The position numbers and the translations under genes are program-made. A stretch of DNA of 35,229 nucleotides from Planctomycetaceae bacterium (GTDB lineage: Bacteria > Planctomycetota > Planctomycetia > Planctomycetales > Planctomycetaceae): positions 1-35,229 of the forward strand of contig JAQWSQ010000105.1 in the NCBI GenBank assembly GCA_029243145.1, read 5' to 3'. The notes under the pieces are model-generated. The model made no database searches. It saw only the letters and a program-made list of their open reading frames with translations, and was not told the origin of the DNA. This document shows positions 34,952-35,229 of the stretch, piece after piece. The first letter of the stretch is position 1, and each line of letters starts with the position of its first letter.

Positions 34952-35227
34952 TCATCGCCGTAGTGCGCAAGCACTTCGGGTGGTCACAAGCCACATTGTG
35001 CGTCGGTCATCATTGAGCTGCCGGCGCGAGCCAGTCGGTCCCTGCGAATCTTCGGCGGGCGGCGCACCGCGAAGCGGAAGCCCCCGAAAGTCCTGCCAGG
35101 AACCGCTGTCAAACTTTGCGGGTTGGGCAAGATCTATCGGAGGTGACCGATTCAGTTTGGTCGACAGGTTCTCGTGTTCGAAGATGCGGCGGGTTTCATC
35201 GTTCGAGCCGTATTGATGAAACGCGAT
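34952..35227 (-). CDS. Possible 3' end of a gene running off the right edge
   Basis: On the minus strand one frame is open from the window edge to a TGA at 34952-34954, 91 codons, reading FHQYGSNDETRRIFEHENLS, KLNRSPPIDLAQPAKFDSGS, WQDFRGLPLRGAPP and on to LNDDRRTMWLVTTR. The first part has the composition of a real hydrophilic protein. The last 10 or so codons overlap a palindrome, so the true gene may have been altered or may end earlier. No family was recognised. Alternatively this is non-coding repeat DNA. Confidence 0.3.
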   Translation of the reverse strand: MAFHQYGSNDETRRIFEHENLSTKLNRSPPIDLAQPAKFDSGSWQDFRGLPLRGAPPAEDSQGPTGSRRQLNDDRRTMWLVTTRSACALRR

Positions 35228-35229
35228 GA

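Overview
The window looks like a chromosomal segment of a planctomycete (Planctomycetota, probably Planctomycetales). The evidence is a set of family types typical of that phylum: a DUF1559 pseudopilin-like protein paired with a small lipoprotein, a DUF1501 twin-arginine protein, a DUF2617-like protein, a Ser/Thr kinase with the planctomycete-style N-terminal region and a C-terminal FHA domain, a sulfatase, and intergenic stretches rich in short palindromes. I could not assign a species. No rRNA, tRNA, CRISPR array, transposase or phage gene was recognised.

Layout. 1-3096 is the 3' end of a very large beta-helix-type surface protein, closed by a terminator. 3.2-7.8 kb holds a GT-C membrane glycosyltransferase, a rhomboid protease, an MfnB-family enzyme and a secreted beta-propeller protein. 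8-11.6 kb holds an ABC-F ATPase, an exported protein-L-isoaspartate methyltransferase with an extra C-terminal domain, and MsrA; the last two are both protein-damage repair enzymes and converge. 11.7-16.1 kb holds a sulfatase diverging from a two-gene tripartite tricarboxylate transporter (TTT) locus, in which the solute-binding protein (TctC) and the small membrane subunit (TctB) appear fused, followed by TctA. 16.1-20.4 kb is a minus-strand series: kinase-FHA, a GT2 glycosyltransferase broken by an in-frame TAG, DUF2617 and an O6-alkylguanine-DNA methyltransferase. 20.5-24.3 kb holds a hypothetical protein, a doubly broken lipoprotein gene, phosphoglycerate mutase, a membrane-anchored hypothetical and a c'-like cytochrome. 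24.5 kb has a secreted five-EF-hand protein with a strong terminator.

25.6-29.9 kb is a minus-strand run: Xaa-Pro peptidase, accB, accC, then a phosphofructokinase whose motif residues indicate pyrophosphate use. This links fatty-acid initiation with glycolysis. 30-33 kb holds a secreted alpha/beta hydrolase, a palindrome-dense gap and a DUF1501 protein. The right end holds a DUF1559 gene with an in-frame TAG and an ATT at its expected start, two tandem terminators, a small lipoprotein and another palindrome-rich gap. A doubtful partial reading frame runs off the right edge.

The most unusual points are the three interrupted but otherwise well preserved genes (two amber codons, one TGA plus a homopolymer frameshift), the TctC-TctB fusion and the exported PCMT with an added domain. 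I did not find a clear new multi-gene system; most genes are ordinary planctomycete housekeeping or surface functions.
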